Positions 1 to 9,117 of a DNA stretch of 64,000 nucleotides are shown here, piece by piece. A program made the position numbers and the translations under genes. Numbering within the stretch: the stretch's first letter is position 1; every line of letters starts with the position of its first letter. The DNA comes from Heliocidaris tuberculata (lineage: Eukaryota; Echinodermata; Echinoidea; Camarodonta; Echinometridae), in the NCBI GenBank assembly GCA_025618425.1, contig CM046850.1:9923992-9987991 (forward strand). The letters run 5' to 3'. The notes beneath the pieces were generated by a model that was not told the DNA's origin, ran no database searches, and worked only from the letters and a program-made list of their open reading frames with translations.

Positions 1-97
1 AAAAAAATATGAGGTGGCCATTCCGTAGGCCGTAGGTTAGGGATTACCTGATCTACCAAATATGGGACTAATCGACGTAATACGTAAATAAACATCA

Positions 98-236
98 GGG
101 GAGCGTTTCATCAAGCATTTTGTCAGTGATTTTTACTGACAAATTTGCTCTCAGCCAATCAGATGCAAGGATTTCAGTAGCTTATAACACTTGTCGGAAA
201 AAAATGTCCGACAAATCCTTTCATGAAACGCTCCCC
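98..236. mobile_element. Short MITE with GGGGAGCG termini
   Basis: The two ends are inverted copies: GGGGAGCGTTTCAT at 98-111 and ATGAAACGCTCCCC at 223-236. Inside are smaller palindromes around TGTCAGT..ACTGACA and TTGTCGG..CCGACAA. A CAG flanks both sides if the terminal G/C is counted as host, so a 3-bp target duplication is possible. No coding capacity. This is a non-autonomous DNA transposon by structure; the superfamily is not assigned. Confidence 0.75.
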
Positions 237-239
237 AGG

Positions 240-485
240 GGATCAGATTACAATGAACTTCAGAAATACTGGAACAGTTTCAGTGTCATAATAAATCAGT
301 ACACTGACATATGCTATAAAGTGGGTAGGGTATTGAAAAATGCCGAAATTTCACTAAATTATGGACTTGACAATGACCCAGATCTTTCACATGATTTGGT
401 TATACCCTATTACAATTTGCGTAGTTACGCCCAAATTAATATCACAGAATTAACTGTACCATATATAGTGGAGGCCCTTGCCTAA
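240..485 (+). other. Unrecognised open stretch (about 81 codons)
   Basis: The frame stays open from inside the preceding MITE to a stop at 483-485. The residues after the MITE have a balanced, protein-like composition (LQKYWNSF, ITELTVPYIVEALA), unlike the low-complexity ORFs around it. It could be a 3' exon of another gene or chance. No domain is recognised. It is not in an obvious splice relation to the receptor exon at 823. Confidence 0.2.
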
Positions 486-822
486 ATTCAGAATGTTTTT
501 CTCTCCCTGCCCTTTTAAGGGATTTAAAATCCTAAAGAAAGGGATCGACGCCATTTATAGTTGTATTTACAAAAGAGAAATTGAATGTACCTATTTCACA
601 AGGGATTAGATTGAGAGGTGAGTAAAAGTGCACCCCTTCTAACACAGAAACACACTTTTCTTCCATCCCCTTTCTCTAAAAAACTGCTCTGCTCTTCATG
701 TCCTTACTACAATTCGGCTAAAATACTTTAATTTCTTCCCACTGACACTGACACTTTTATGATTTTGAACATTGATATAACACAAGTGAAATTTGAGTGA
801 ACATATCTGACTTATTTCACAG
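486..822. other. Non-coding stretch before receptor exon
   Basis: Nothing recognisable is seen here except AT-rich sequence and the acceptor CTTATTTCACAG that ends at 822. The signal-peptide exon of the receptor was searched for by eye and not found; it probably lies left of the window. Confidence 0.4.
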
Positions 823-1098
823 CTAAATTCATACCCAGTGATGGCTTGTTCACAAAGACAGTCAGTGTGAATGACACTGATGTGGTGATCAGCATGACAT
901 CTCGTTCCTCTGCTAATGTGAGAGGCAACGTCATCAACTGGAGGAAAAATGGAGGGAGTCCAATATCAGCTTATGATGGCCAGACACGGATAACCTTTCC
1001 AGATCCGATCCGGATATCAGATGGAGGGATCTATGAAATCAATTATGGCTATGAGAGGAATCAAGCTAGAGGAGGACTCCATAGGCTCATTGTTAGAG
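823..1098 (+). CDS. Tie-like receptor, exon a: N-terminal Ig-like domain
   Basis: This exon codes for an extracellular Ig-like domain of a Tie/angiopoietin-receptor-like protein. It starts after TTATTTCACAG and ends before GTATGA, phase 1 at both ends. Visible hallmarks are the core tryptophan in VINWRKNGG and the strand-F pattern ISDGGIYEINYG, where the second cysteine of a classical Ig fold is missing. The domain closes with LHRLIVRG and leads straight into a cysteine-rich EGF exon, the order typical of echinoid Tie-like receptors. No signal peptide is included; the first exon must lie upstream. Assignment to the family is by pattern recognition, without a database search. Confidence 0.75.
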
Positions 1099-1129
1099 GT
1101 ATGACTACTTTGACAACTATTATGAGGTT

Positions 1130-1725
1130 TCGCAAATTTCGAAGGTTCATAATTCCGAAAATGAAATAGGGTTTAAAATTCCGAAAATGAAAAAAAGGGT
1201 TAGTATTTCTGAAAAAATAAAAAGTGTTCATAATTCCGAAAATGGAATAGGGTTCATTATTCCGAGGGTTTGTAATACCGAAAAATGATTTCAGGTTCTT
1301 CTATTAGATTTTCGGAATTATAAACCTTCGCATAAACGAACCATCAGAATAACGAACCATCGGAATTATGAGCCTTCGGAGTGATGTTCGGAATTATGAA
1401 CCTTATTTCATTTTCCGAATTATGAAACCATGACCACTTTTTATTTCGGAATTATGAACCTTCGGAAAAACGAGTACCCCCAATGATAAACTTCAAAATG
1501 GGGAGAGTCTTGCGACTGGCCTGACGTCACTACGATTCGCAGCTGACGGGGCCTTTTCTCCGATTCGGAGATTCACGATTAGGCTCCCAACATCATAGGG
1601 TTTCATTATTTTGAAGGTTCGTAATTTCGAACAAAAGGTGTAGGGTTCTATTCATTTTCAGAATTATGAACCTTCGGAGAAAACGAACCTTCAGGGTAAA
1701 CGAACCTTCGGTAAAACATGTAATC
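1130..1725. repeat. Foldback element made of iterated GGTTCATAATTCCGAA motif
   Basis: The motif GGTTCATAATTCCGAA or close variants is repeated head to tail in the first part (about 1140-1290). In the second part (about 1305-1490 and 1620-1715) it appears mainly as its reverse complement TTCGGAATTATGAACC. The stretch lies in the intron between the first Ig exon and the first EGF exon. A segment at 1500-1600 with GACGTCACTACGATTCG interrupts it and looks like a second insertion. No coding capacity. Confidence 0.75.
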
Positions 1726-1791
1726 TTTATAATATCCTAACATCATGAATTCATGTTTTTTTAAAGCGAATATTACTCTCTCTGCTTGTAG

Positions 1792-1926
1792 AATGTCCTG
1801 ATGGAAATTGGAACCCGCCTGGTTGCCAGGGAACATGTGATAACTGCTACAATGGTGGTATCTGTGATGACAAGTCTGGGCTATGTATTTGTCCAAACAA
1901 CTTTAAAGGACCAAATTGTCTTGATA
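1792..1926 (+). CDS. Tie-like receptor, exon b: EGF-like repeat 1
   Basis: Exon with phase-1 borders (acceptor CTGCTTGTAG, donor GTGAGT). It encodes an EGF-like module with cysteine pattern C-P-D-G..GC..TCDNCYNGGIC..LCICP..FKGPNC. The module directly follows the Ig-like exon in phase, as in Tie receptors, where EGF repeats form a rod between Ig domains. All six EGF cysteines are present. Extracellular; probably part of ligand binding or spacing. Specific ligand unknown. Confidence 0.8.
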
Positions 1927-2201
1927 GTGAGTATAGATTACGAGCGGCACCTTCAGAGACTTTAAACTAGATTACCTATTATGTCATATCTATTTCTTAC
2001 AATGTTTGTTAATTCCAAGAAAGTTGGCGATGTTTAATTTTGTTGTTGACCTTCTTCTGAATTCTGAATATTCTGCTGAATTATTATCTAGGTCATATTC
2101 ATGCAAACACACAGAAAGTATTTTATATTGATGGGGTTGATTTCAAAGAATAAATTGCATGGATTTTCTCATTTTATTATTTTTTGTATGTATGTTTTCA
2201 G

Positions 2202-2579
2202 ATCGTGTGACAACAGGGGCCTCAGAGTGTTTTTGAAAGCCGAGGGTGGGGGGTGGGGGTCTTAGCTTACCAACGATCATATCAAGTCTGCGGCATAAGC
2301 ATTATGAAACGTGTTCACTAAAAAAATGGGGGGGGGGGGGTTGCAGCCCTATACTCACCAAAACCCCTTCCACGCCCCTGGACAGTGTGAACGCGCCTCT
2401 ATTACTTTGTTCAGTTTGTAGACATGGTGGTGGAAATCGGTTTGGATGGAAATGTGAGCTCAGATGTACATATAACAGTAATGACCGTGTCGAGGCCTGT
2501 CAGAACAATCTATTCTGCTTGCCGGATCCTTACGGATGCTCTTGTGATGTTGGCGTTAAAGGACATTCTTGTGGCACAG
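2202..2579 (+). CDS. Tie-like receptor, exon c: EGF-like repeat 2, interrupted
   Basis: Acceptor TATGTTTTCAG gives DRVTTGASE in the correct phase; the rest of the module (CRHGGGNRFGWKCELRC..ACQNNLFCLPDPYGCSCDVG..GHSC) resumes at 2415 and ends in phase 1 at a GTTTGT donor. Between 2229 and 2414 the frame is broken: unspliced reading meets TGA at 2234-2236. If 2229-2414 is removed as an intron (weak donor GTTTTT, acceptor TTTGTTCAG), phase 1 is preserved exactly. The interrupting sequence has a G-run and looks inserted. So this is either a split exon with a young intron-like insertion or a disabled one. Confidence 0.65.
2229..2414 (+). other. Insertion inside EGF exon, possibly spliced as an intron
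   Basis: This 186-bp segment separates two halves of one EGF module. It carries two G-runs (around 2247-2260 and 2327-2340) and the phrase TTGCAGCCC next to poly-G, a phrase recurring in repeat elements elsewhere in the window (e.g. near 16825 and 41875). Its borders read GT..AG. TGT occurs at each junction (2228-2230 and 2418-2420), so precise loss would also restore the frame. Confidence 0.5.
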
Positions 2580-2821
2580 GTTTGTTTGCTGGCTGTTCAC
2601 TTTTATACTTTATGCTCATTATATTCAGATGAGTAATTGTCTTTACTTATCCAAGTACCGTAGACTCATATCAATAAAGGATGACTAATTTAAACCTGGA
2701 TCTACTGGTATATCAAGCACCAAGTTTCAAGCTCTTTACTGAATAGAATTTTCAAGCTCTTTTCTGGACCTCAGGGGAATGTTATTAATCACGTTTTTCT
2801 TTCAGTCACTAGTGGTTTAAA

Positions 2822-2822
<1 letters not shown>

Positions 2823-2867
<45 letters not shown>
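2823..2867. repeat. (TA)n microsatellite
   Basis: Uninterrupted TA dinucleotides in the intron between EGF exons c and d. Confidence 0.95.
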
Positions 2868-2870
<3 letters not shown>

Positions 2871-2950
2871 TGACGTTTCTTTTTTTTTTTCAGTCATGTA
2901 AACCTGACATTTTGTCATCTTATTTGATAGATTTTATCCCTCTATAACAG

Positions 2951-3079
2951 CATGTGCAGGTAATGAATATGGGCCTGGATGTTCACAGACATGTCATTGT
3001 TCAAGAGGGTCATGTAATAGATATACTGGAGAATGTACAGGTGGATGTCAGGCAGGCTGGTCTGGTGACAACTGTCAGA
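2951..3079 (+). CDS. Tie-like receptor, exon d: EGF-like repeat 3
   Basis: Acceptor CCCTCTATAACAG, donor GTAAGT, phase 1 at both ends. Encodes CAGNEYGPGCSQTCHC..SCNRYTGECTGGCQAGWSGDNCQ, a laminin/EGF-like module with the paired CxC and GxC spacing seen in Tie and MEGF-type receptors. It can be skipped or duplicated without breaking the frame because both borders share phase 1. Confidence 0.85.
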
Positions 3080-3099
3080 GTAAGTTAAGACACTCCCAT

Positions 3100-3240
3100 T
3101 TTTATTTTTAATTTATTTTATTTTATTTTTTTCTTTATTTATTAATCTTTTCATTTATTTTCATTTATTAATTTTTATTTTTTAAATCTCATTCTATTTT
3201 ATGTATTTTTTCATTAATTTTTTTTCGGAGGGGGGGGGGG
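3100..3240. repeat. T-rich (TTTA)-like low-complexity tract ending in poly-G
   Basis: Mostly T with scattered A, then a G-run at about 3229-3241. It lies just upstream of a retrotransposon fragment in the opposite strand and may include that element's A-tail. Confidence 0.6.
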
Positions 3241-3261
3241 GCTCGTTTTCTGAAGGCTCGT

Positions 3262-3545
3262 TAGTCCGCTTGGCTTGTGGGAGCTAACTGGCTTTGATAC
3301 TTTTGGATCTTGCTCTGTCAAGGATCTCCTGGTAAGTGATTTCATCGTAACAGTGTATCTTCATGATGGTTTGTAGAGAATATGTTGTTCCAGTTTTTTT
3401 TATACCACGTTGGTTTACTGTCCATTTGTAACTACGGTAGATAGAGCCAAAAATAACAGAACAGCAGATTTTGAGCTTAAAAACGTAGACGAACCGTTCT
3501 CTGCAGACACACATTGACACGCAATCTTCCTCGTGCCTGACTGGC
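3262..3545 (-). pseudogene. Decayed reverse-transcriptase C-terminal fragment
   Basis: On the minus strand an open frame of 78 codons ends at a stop at 3284. It reads FGSIYRSYKWTVNQRG, then a stretch with MKIHCYDEITYQEILDRAR. This matches the usual tail of RTE-like non-LTR polymerases, in which 'LYGSETWT...' is followed by '..R...IRWxDxVTNEEVLxRA'. It is a short, truncated intronic remnant. Assignment rests on motif memory only. Confidence 0.45.
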
Positions 3546-3584
3546 TTTCAAGATCCTAGCCGTGATTCTCATCCATAATTGGAA

Positions 3585-3835
3585 ATAATAATAATAATAA
3601 TAATAATAATACATAACATTTATATTGCGCTTAATACAATGTTTCTAAGCGCCGAAGTAATATTATTACCCTGGCTTTAGCTCAGCTGCCCTATAAGACG
3701 CTGAAAGCATTCAAGGAATAAATTCCTACCAGGTACCCATTTACTACACCTGGGTGGAGAGTGGCAAATGTAGATTAATGTCTTGCCAAAGGACATTAGT
3801 GCCGCGGCGGGACTCGATGATTTAAATCCTCCGGT
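3585..3835. repeat. SINE-like dispersed repeat with (AAT)n
   Basis: Starts at an (AAT)n run, followed by ACATTTATATTGCGCTTA, CACCTGGGTGGAGAGTGGCA, and GACATTAGTGCCGCGGCGGGACTCGA. This combination is a familiar dispersed short repeat of marine deuterostomes, containing a B-box-like segment near its end. Non-coding, intronic. Confidence 0.65.
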
Positions 3836-3924
3836 ATGATATTGCTTGATTTACTTTTTTTAATATCGAGCAAATTCTTGAGCATATTTTGAATTAAATT
3901 CCGATGATTTAGTTAAAGCGGGGC

Positions 3925-4015
3925 ATCGTAGTAGACCGACAGCCCACGACACCGACAGCCTGCGTCACAGACAGCCCAAGAGACCGACAGTCCACGGGAA
4001 CGACAATGTCGGTCT
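3925..4015. repeat. Short minisatellite of GACCGACAGCCCACG-type units
   Basis: About five imperfect copies of a ~17-bp unit with the core ACCGACAGCCCA, ending in GACAATGTCGGTCT, a small inverted copy of the same core. Confidence 0.6.
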
Positions 4016-4114
4016 AGTGAAAGCATAGAAGAGTTGTCAGGAAACGAGACCGACATGGTTGTTTCATAGGCTCTAGCCCTGTTGAAGCTTAATTGTATAT
4101 TTTTTTCAACATAG

Positions 4115-4273
4115 TTCCGGCTACTTGCCCTACTGGTTACTATGGGCCTCGGTGTATTGGTAAATGTCATTGCTTGAGAGATGCACCATGTAATAAACAG
4201 ACTGGAGAGTGCCCTCTACAGAAGTGTGCTGCAGGATATTCAGTGCGTGATGGAAATTACACTCAGTGTCAAG
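4115..4273 (+). CDS. Tie-like receptor, exon e: EGF-like repeat 4
   Basis: Acceptor TTTTTTTCAACATAG, donor GTAGAG, phase 1 at both ends. Encodes PATCPTGYYGPRCIGKCHC..APCNKQTGECP..CAAGYSVRDG..TQCQG, a complete EGF-like module. It is separated by more than 3 kb from the next exon, the largest intron so far, which is filled with repeats. Confidence 0.85.
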
Positions 4274-4275
4274 GT

Positions 4276-5954
4276 AGAGTATACATGCAAACACATGCAC
4301 AAAGAGTTGCTTAGCTAAGGGGGGGGGGGTGATACGGAGGGCATGTGCTCCCTAATCCAGTGGCGAAAATAATCGAAAAATCCCTTCCCACACCCTCCCC
4401 CTAATCCCTGGCCTTATTTTAATATTTGCATTTTATCGACCTAGTTAGACCTACATGTACGCCCCCATGATATCAGTCTCTCCCCTCCCACCCCCCCCCC
4501 CCCCTTAGTGGCTGGACTCATTCTACACTACTGAGCGCGAGAGTGCAATTCATTTCAGTACTGAATGATAATGATATAACAATATAAACTTTATATAATT
4601 CTTTTACGTATCTAGAAAATATATAGGCCTTTATTCTATGGTGAATTCTTGCACGTGTTGTTATTTTATTCTGTGTTTGTGTAACTAAATGATAATGTCT
4701 TTTCTTCTGTTAATAGCGTTTGGAAATACTATTATGAAGGCATTTGATGTTGAAAAAGAGAACTGCAAAAAAGTATTTCATTGACTACACAAAATACAGG
4801 GCAAACGTTAAACTGTTTTCGAATCTACATGCTTTATACTGTACTATGATAAAGGCATATAATGTTGAAAAAGAGAACAGCAAAAATAGTATTTAATTGA
4901 TTATACAAAATACAGGGCAAACGTTAAAATATTTCCGAATCTACATGCTGAGATTACTGGAAAATTGGTACTATATCTATTATCAATACCTTTCATATTG
5001 CATCATTAGCATGAGAAGTGACACCATGTAAAGAATTAAATATAAATTATTAACTTTTTTCTTACAACTATAAAAACTCACTTATGATCTTTTTTTTAGC
5101 TTTTGTAAAGATTTCCATGGTGATAAGGATTTCATTTCGGAAATACTCTTATCATAAGGAGACATTCTTGTTTCCTGAAGAACTATAACTACTTTCATCT
5201 TAGCGCGTGCTTTTATTAGCTTTCAAACGCATGTCATGTTCAGTAAAATTCCATTTAATTGTTTCGGTTATGGTTAAGGTTTTTTTTTTCACTCACTTGT
5301 TAATTTTTCCATCTCGTTTTATTTCCCATGTTAAAGTGACTCATCATGCGAGGATTGCTCTCAAAATGCTTCATTTTCGGAAGTGATGCGAAGTAGTTCT
5401 TTCCTGATTCGTCATCACATTCATCCCCCTCTTTCCTTTATGATCTTTCTTGCATGAGCCAAGGGGTTTTGCTTGTTTCAAGATTTTACCAAAACACTAT
5501 CAATGTTTATTTTTCAAATTATTGCACCTTTCTAAACATGCCTTGTATTACAAAATGCAGTGTAGAAAAGTAAGAAGTAGGATTTTTATTACCCTTTCTA
5601 GTAATACCAAATATTCCCACTTTTCTTAATTTCATGGATGAAAATTATTGCAAAATAAAAATGAGTTTCCTTTTAGTCCTTTACATTTCTGTTACTCATT
5701 TGTTTACTATTGTTTGATTTCAACATGTTCAAAGGGAGAAAAGTTCCTATACAAAATTGGCAGTTTTATGCAAAATTGTGTGTAGATCATATAATAATTC
5801 TCAGATATTGATAATGCTTGATTTGTGCTCTAAACACTGACATAAATTGACCACCATATGCATATTTCTTGGTGGAGCAATGCTTGATTGAAAATACCTT
5901 GCCTGTATGTCACATATATGTGCTATCGGCACAGCAAGAGTTTATCAATCTGTT
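4276..5954. other. Large intron, first part
   Basis: Contains poly-G (4320-4330) and poly-C (4491-4504) tracts, a direct duplication (listed separately) and otherwise AT-rich sequence without open frames above background. A TTCTGTTAATAG acceptor-like site at about 4716 is followed in its third frame by an early stop, so no exon is called. Confidence 0.4.
4730..4955. repeat. Imperfect tandem duplication, ~120-bp unit
   Basis: The segment beginning ATGAAGGCATTTGATGTTGA and continuing through GGGCAAACGTTAAA and GAATCTACATGCT occurs twice, around 4732-4832 and 4849-4948, with few differences. Non-coding. Confidence 0.8.
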
Positions 5955-6200
5955 CGGGGTCCGTTCGCTATTCATAAGAACCGCTATTCATAGAAAACCG
6001 CTATTCATTTAACACGCGTTATGAATAGCGGTTCTCATGAATAGCGAGGTAATTTGTGGTTTTGCTCGCTATCCAGAAGGACCGTTAACCCTTCTCTGTT
6101 CCTTCGCTATCATTTAGTCACGCATTATGGATAGCGGTCCTTATGAATAAGTGGTCCTTATGAATAGCGGTCCTTATGATAGCGAGGTTACCCCTTCTGT
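5955..6200. repeat. Foldback element built of CGCTATTCATAAG motifs
   Basis: CGCTATTCATAAGAAC and its truncated repeats fill the first half. ATGAATAGCGGTTCT and TTATGAATAGCGGTCC, the inverse motif, fill the second half. The sequence opens with GGTCCGTTCGCTATTCATAA. The architecture is the same as at 1130-1725 but with an unrelated motif. Confidence 0.7.
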
Positions 6201-6329
6201 TCGAGAAGAGAATGGATACTTAATTTGACCTACAGTGACTCCTTTAATTTTAGAACTTCCATCCATATTATAATAACAGGCAGCCCTCGCATACAAATTA
6301 GCTAGGGAGTAAAACAATTCTCAACCTCT

Positions 6330-6878
6330 TTGTTTGATTGAATTTTATTTCTGCATTCAACTGGATACAAAATAATATAATATTACCTAAAAATATATGA
6401 ACACTTTTTGACAATTTAACAATTTACTTCTAAACACAAAGAAAATTGGCTTATGAGAAATAACATTTTACAATAATTTAACAAACTTTGTGAACGCAGG
6501 AGACTGTCATCATGAGCAAGTTGCTTGATGTCGATGGCGGCCTAAAAGTAAAAAAGGCGACATAGAATTAACAAATTTGAAAGGTGCAGTGCAAGTGCAG
6601 TGCACGTGCATTGACGATGGGGAAAATGTATTCATGAATTGTATGGATATAATGATTAATGAATAGTAAATACTGTAAATTATAGACTGTTAATGTGTAA
6701 TAAAATGATATTAGATTGCGCTTCATAGTCGCTTTAAAATGATAAATTGAGGAGCACATTTTAACTGTTGTGGGTAGATTATTCCACATGTGAGGGCCAC
6801 GGTGTCTAATTGATTTATGCGTTATTAATACTTTTGGGTTTGTTCAATGAAAATTTTCTTAAATATGTATTGTAGTGT
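6330..6878 (-). pseudogene. 3' fragment of an L2/CR1-like retrotransposon
   Basis: Minus-strand reading gives IRHRGPHMWNNLPTTVK, then SSIYHFKATMKRNLISFY, the standard C-terminus of L2/CR1-type polymerases ('..GxxxWNxLPxxIK..SIxxFKxxLKxxLL'). A 3' untranslated-like A/T-rich region extends down to about 6330. 5' truncated at about 6879, where it abuts a copied piece of the receptor tail exon. Confidence 0.7.
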
Positions 6879-6944
6879 GAGGGGAGTGACCCTAAGATCT
6901 TCAAATGTAGGATTCTCGTGCTTTGGAGGTGACTCGGGGTCGGG
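6879..6944 (-). other. Antisense copy of a piece of the receptor tail exon
   Basis: Read on the minus strand, these 66 bases match 12424-12489 of the cytoplasmic exon with about two mismatches (the coding piece for PDPESPSKHENPIFEDLRVTPL, here with PP and T as the changes). The copy is in opposite orientation within the same gene, next to a 5'-truncated L2-like fragment. No splice sites are seen. Confidence 0.8.
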
Positions 6945-7057
6945 TGTGGAATATAATGATTTTATGTATTAAAAAAAAAAAATCGTTCCTACATTGTCAA
7001 ATATCTGCTAGACTGTCCATACGGATAAAGCTGTAAGCAATTTTAGGATACTGTCAT

Positions 7058-7427
7058 CCGGGGGGGGGGGGGCACTCAATATATTGGACAGACGTGTATG
7101 TGCCGCTTTGACGACCCCCTTTTTCAACGGCCGGCCGGAACAAAAGCGCTCGTCTCTCTCTCCGTTCCCCCCGGAGCGCCCCGTTCCCTAGCTTTCGCGT
7201 ACGTACGTCCATTCACTTGCGTGCGCAATTGCATATATGCATGCACTATAGAATCCCCACACTCAGTGCCTAGTTCCTTAGACCAAGTTTTTTCGCTCAG
7301 CTTGGTATACATGTAGATCCACCGTTCCAAAGACCCTATGTTTTTCGCTTCTAGTCAGTTCCTTTCGAGGGAGGCTACCGCACACCCCCGTCTGAAAAAA
7401 AATTGAGTGCCCCCCCCCCCCCCCCGG
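7058..7427. mobile_element. Poly-G/poly-C-ended TIR element with 8-bp target duplication
   Basis: Left end CCGG, G-run, CACTCAAT; right end ATTGAGTG, C-run, CCGG: a clear terminal inverted repeat. The flanks are ACTGTCAT (7050-7057) and ACTGTAAT (7428-7435), an 8-bp target duplication with one mismatch. No transposase. The 8-bp duplication suggests hAT or a similar superfamily. Confidence 0.8.
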
Positions 7428-7514
7428 ACTGTAATTCATTAATTTACCTTACCATGTTGTGCATATAATACTTTTTATTTCTCCGTTTGGTTTATTTGTG
7501 GTTGTGTTTTACAG

Positions 7515-7646
7515 AATGTCTCGGAGGTTTCTTTGGTTTTGATTGTCTCCAGCCATGCCACTGTGCTGCGCATGCGTGCGATAGAGTTACTGGTTTCTGT
7601 AGCGGACAGTGTATTAGTAACTGGATTGAACCAGATTGTCAGATGG
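7515..7646 (+). CDS. Tie-like receptor, exon f: EGF-like repeat 5
   Basis: Acceptor TTGTGTTTTACAG, donor GTAAGT, phase 1 at both ends. Encodes CLGGFFGFDCLQPCHCAAHA..CDRVTGFCSGQCISNW..PDCQMG, with the full EGF cysteine set. It is the last module before the second Ig-like exon. Confidence 0.85.
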
Positions 7647-7758
7647 GTAAGTAAATGTAAGAGGGTCGCAGTTGCACTGTTGTTCTCACACTTGACTGAA
7701 AAGATGTTGAGAGTTTGAATCTTTACTCGATTGTTATGCCCATAGGCTTCTGTCACTG

Positions 7759-7772
7759 TATATATATATACA

Positions 7773-7830
<58 letters not shown>
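7759..7830. repeat. (TA)n microsatellite
   Basis: Long TA run with one short interruption; intronic. Confidence 0.95.
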
Positions 7831-7831
<1 letters not shown>

Positions 7832-8281
7832 GAAGAGGTAATAAACATTTAGGATCATCTTCTAACCTAAATTGTGCCCCGAACTATCAATTGAAAATCG
7901 CATGCCCTCTATCAAGGTAACATTTAGATTGGCAGACCACAGACGTAGGTATGAAATGGGACACACCTTAAAATACTGAAGCTCTACAAGGATCCGTTAT
8001 TCTTTATCATTACAAATTATTATTATTATCAAGATATTTAACTGGAATCATTGCTCTTTGTATTTCATCTATATAAACAAAATATATTAAAATGCTCATT
8101 AATCGCACATGACTCTCTGTGAATAGTGATGTTGTAGTAGTTTATGTGTGAATATAGAAAAAAAATCTTCAAAAAACATCTTTTAAATGGAGTGCATGTA
8201 GATCTGTGTAGATTTTAACCTATACCTTTGTTTTTGTAGAGTGCAGCGACTTATGAAAAGTTAACCGTTCTATTAAAACAG

Positions 8282-8578
8282 GAATATCAAGATTGGTCCA
8301 TGTGAGGGTGAATCCCTATCAACCATCCACGTTTACGTGCTTCGTCGAGGGTAATCCTCCTCCTGGCACCACATTAGTTCGTCTCTACCGTATCAACAAT
8401 AGCACCGAGGGCATTAGCAGGAACTATAACACCAGCGGGATCTCGATTAGAGCGAGCAGTGTTTCAGGCTCAGAACGATGTGTGGTCTTTGCTGTTGAGA
8501 GAATATATCCTGATGAATATGTTTGCAGACTTTTAGTTGATGACGGAGCTCAACTAAATGTGAAAAATCCTACAAATG
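8282..8578 (+). CDS. Tie-like receptor, exon g: second Ig-like domain
   Basis: Encodes a cysteine-paired Ig domain: YQPSTFTCFVEGNPPPG (strand B cysteine) and IYPDEYVCRLLVDDG (strand F, DxYxC). N-glycosylation sequons include NNS and NTS. Donor GGTTAG; phase 1 at the end. The start is uncertain. The stronger acceptor (CTTTGTTTTTGTAG) would begin the exon at 8240, but that reading hits TGA at 8254-8256 in the same frame. The weak acceptor TATTAAAACAG at 8281 avoids the stop and also keeps phase 1. Either splicing shifted or the allele is disabled. Confidence 0.7.
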
Positions 8579-9117
8579 GTTAGTATAAATTTATATGTAT
8601 TACCAACACAAGAGGCTCTGGTATCGACCGGGGAGCCGGGGTGCTAGGGTTCTCCAGCACCTCATATTTATCCCTGTGACGTTCAGTGGGGCTTGGAGGG
8701 GTGCAGTGGGTGCTGAGTACTGTCAGCGAATTTCGGCGTGAAAAGACACCTTTGAAATCGCTCTCAGGATCCTGGCCTCTGGTTAAGACTATGGTAACCG
8801 AGCTGACTCAAATAGTACTATGTATACTTACTTTAGGGGTGCAGAATCCGAAGGAAAACTGTAACAGTATTTTGTGTAGCCGTGGATGCCACTGGAGAAC
8901 CCGAATACAGGCAGTGTGGTTTACATCCGTCATGTTTAACCATAGCCTAACATAGATTCTAGACCTAGTTTTTGTATCCAAGAAGGACGAAAGAAAGAGG
9001 AAACTAACATCTATCTATCCCTGTGTTATTTTCCATTTTGATATATATTCAACATGGTGTATTTTCTTGGTGATTGAAAAGGAAAATAAACAGCGGCGTA
9101 TCTCTTTATTTCTGCAG
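8579..9117. other. Intron, no feature recognised
   Basis: Ordinary intronic sequence; only a G-rich patch around 8630-8720 is seen. Confidence 0.4.

Noticed and set aside
4700..4790. Possible extra receptor exon after TTCTGTTAATAG
   Set aside because: The phase-1 frame ends after about 20 codons and has no EGF cysteines; it lies in a duplicated non-coding segment.
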